Shown here: one piece after another, positions 5,532 to 5,686 of the stretch | Layout: every line of letters starts with the position of its first letter | Numbering within the stretch: the stretch's first letter is position 1 | Assembly: GCA_028701435.1 (NCBI GenBank) | Contig: JAQVQT010000062.1 | Location: 1,608-7,293, forward strand | Length of the DNA stretch: 5,686 nt | Direction: 5' to 3' | Source of the DNA: Smithellaceae bacterium | GTDB taxonomy: Bacteria; Desulfobacterota; Syntrophia; Syntrophales; Smithellaceae | Made by a program: the position numbers and the translations under genes | Notes under the pieces: model-generated | What the model saw: the letters and a program-made list of their open reading frames with translations, nothing else | Database searches by the model: none | Told to the model about the DNA's origin: nothing

Positions 5532-5686
5532 GTGATTTCACGCATTGACCATGTTTCCATCGCGGTAAAGGATCAGGAAAAGGCAAAGGCCGAACATTTT
5601 TTTCGTGACATTCTGGGGGCGGTTGCGGGAGCCGGCATGGAAGATCCTGTTTCCAGGTTTTTCTGGCAGATTTATTCCCTGGGCGA
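5532..5686 (+). CDS. VOC/glyoxalase-fold protein, methylmalonyl-CoA epimerase-like (partial, 3' end off window)
   Basis: Fifty-one codons are visible before the right edge cuts the gene. It opens with ISRIDHVSIAVKD (residues 2-14), followed by EKAKAEHFFRDILGA (16-30). This is the beta-alpha opening of the vicinal-oxygen-chelate fold, and His7 is the expected first metal ligand. The IDHVSIAV plus FFRDILGA pattern most resembles methylmalonyl-CoA epimerase and its relatives, but glyoxalase I or a dioxygenase-type member cannot be excluded without the rest. The start is GTG: AAGGAG at 5518-5523 lies 8 nt upstream, and the nearby ATG at 5524 hits a stop after two codons. It follows gctAB on the same strand, which fits acyl-CoA metabolism, yet the strong terminator lies between and only about 30 bp remain for a promoter. 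Confidence 0.8.
   Translation, partial: MISRIDHVSIAVKDQEKAKAEHFFRDILGAVAGAGMEDPVSRFFWQIYSLG

Overview
The window looks like part of an anaerobic, Gram-negative bacterial chromosome. A Desulfobacterota / Syntrophales-like host (former Deltaproteobacteria) is my best guess. This rests on the combination of a glutaconate-CoA-transferase-type enzyme pair, a type IV pilus retraction-type ATPase and Sec-exported envelope proteins, all with moderately high GC. It is inference, because no marker gene fixes the taxonomy. I see no rRNA, tRNA, CRISPR array, insertion sequence or phage gene.

Layout. Positions 29-1120 (minus) encode an exported protein with an N-terminal FlgT/LPP20-like domain. Positions 1230-1817 (minus) encode a 195-residue exported protein that I do not recognise. 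The two are codirectional, about 110 bp apart, and each has its own candidate sigma70-type promoter. A divergent intergenic region of about 270 bp (1818-2085) follows. It holds a perfect inverted repeat that makes back-to-back TTGAC boxes, and a second candidate promoter facing right. Positions 2086-3351 (plus) encode a PilT/PilU-family secretion ATPase with an unusually long charged C-terminal tail. After a 154-bp gap come gctA (3506-4597) and gctB (4611-5399), the two subunits of a family I CoA-transferase. They are 13 bp apart and each has a strong Shine-Dalgarno sequence. A strong intrinsic terminator (5465-5499) follows, then the first 51 codons of a VOC/glyoxalase-fold gene that resembles methylmalonyl-CoA epimerase and runs off the right edge.

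How the genes work together. gctA and gctB clearly form one enzyme: gctB keeps the catalytic glutamate (E55) of glutaconate CoA-transferase. With the epimerase-like gene downstream, the right half looks like acyl-CoA / dicarboxylate metabolism. The left half is cell-envelope or surface related (two exported proteins and a pilus-type ATPase), but no other pilus or flagellar gene is present to anchor it. Nothing in the window amounts to a clear undescribed system. The items most worth a second look are the unrecognised secreted protein, the tailed orphan PilT, the divergent promoter dyad, and the terminator lying just upstream of the epimerase-like gene.
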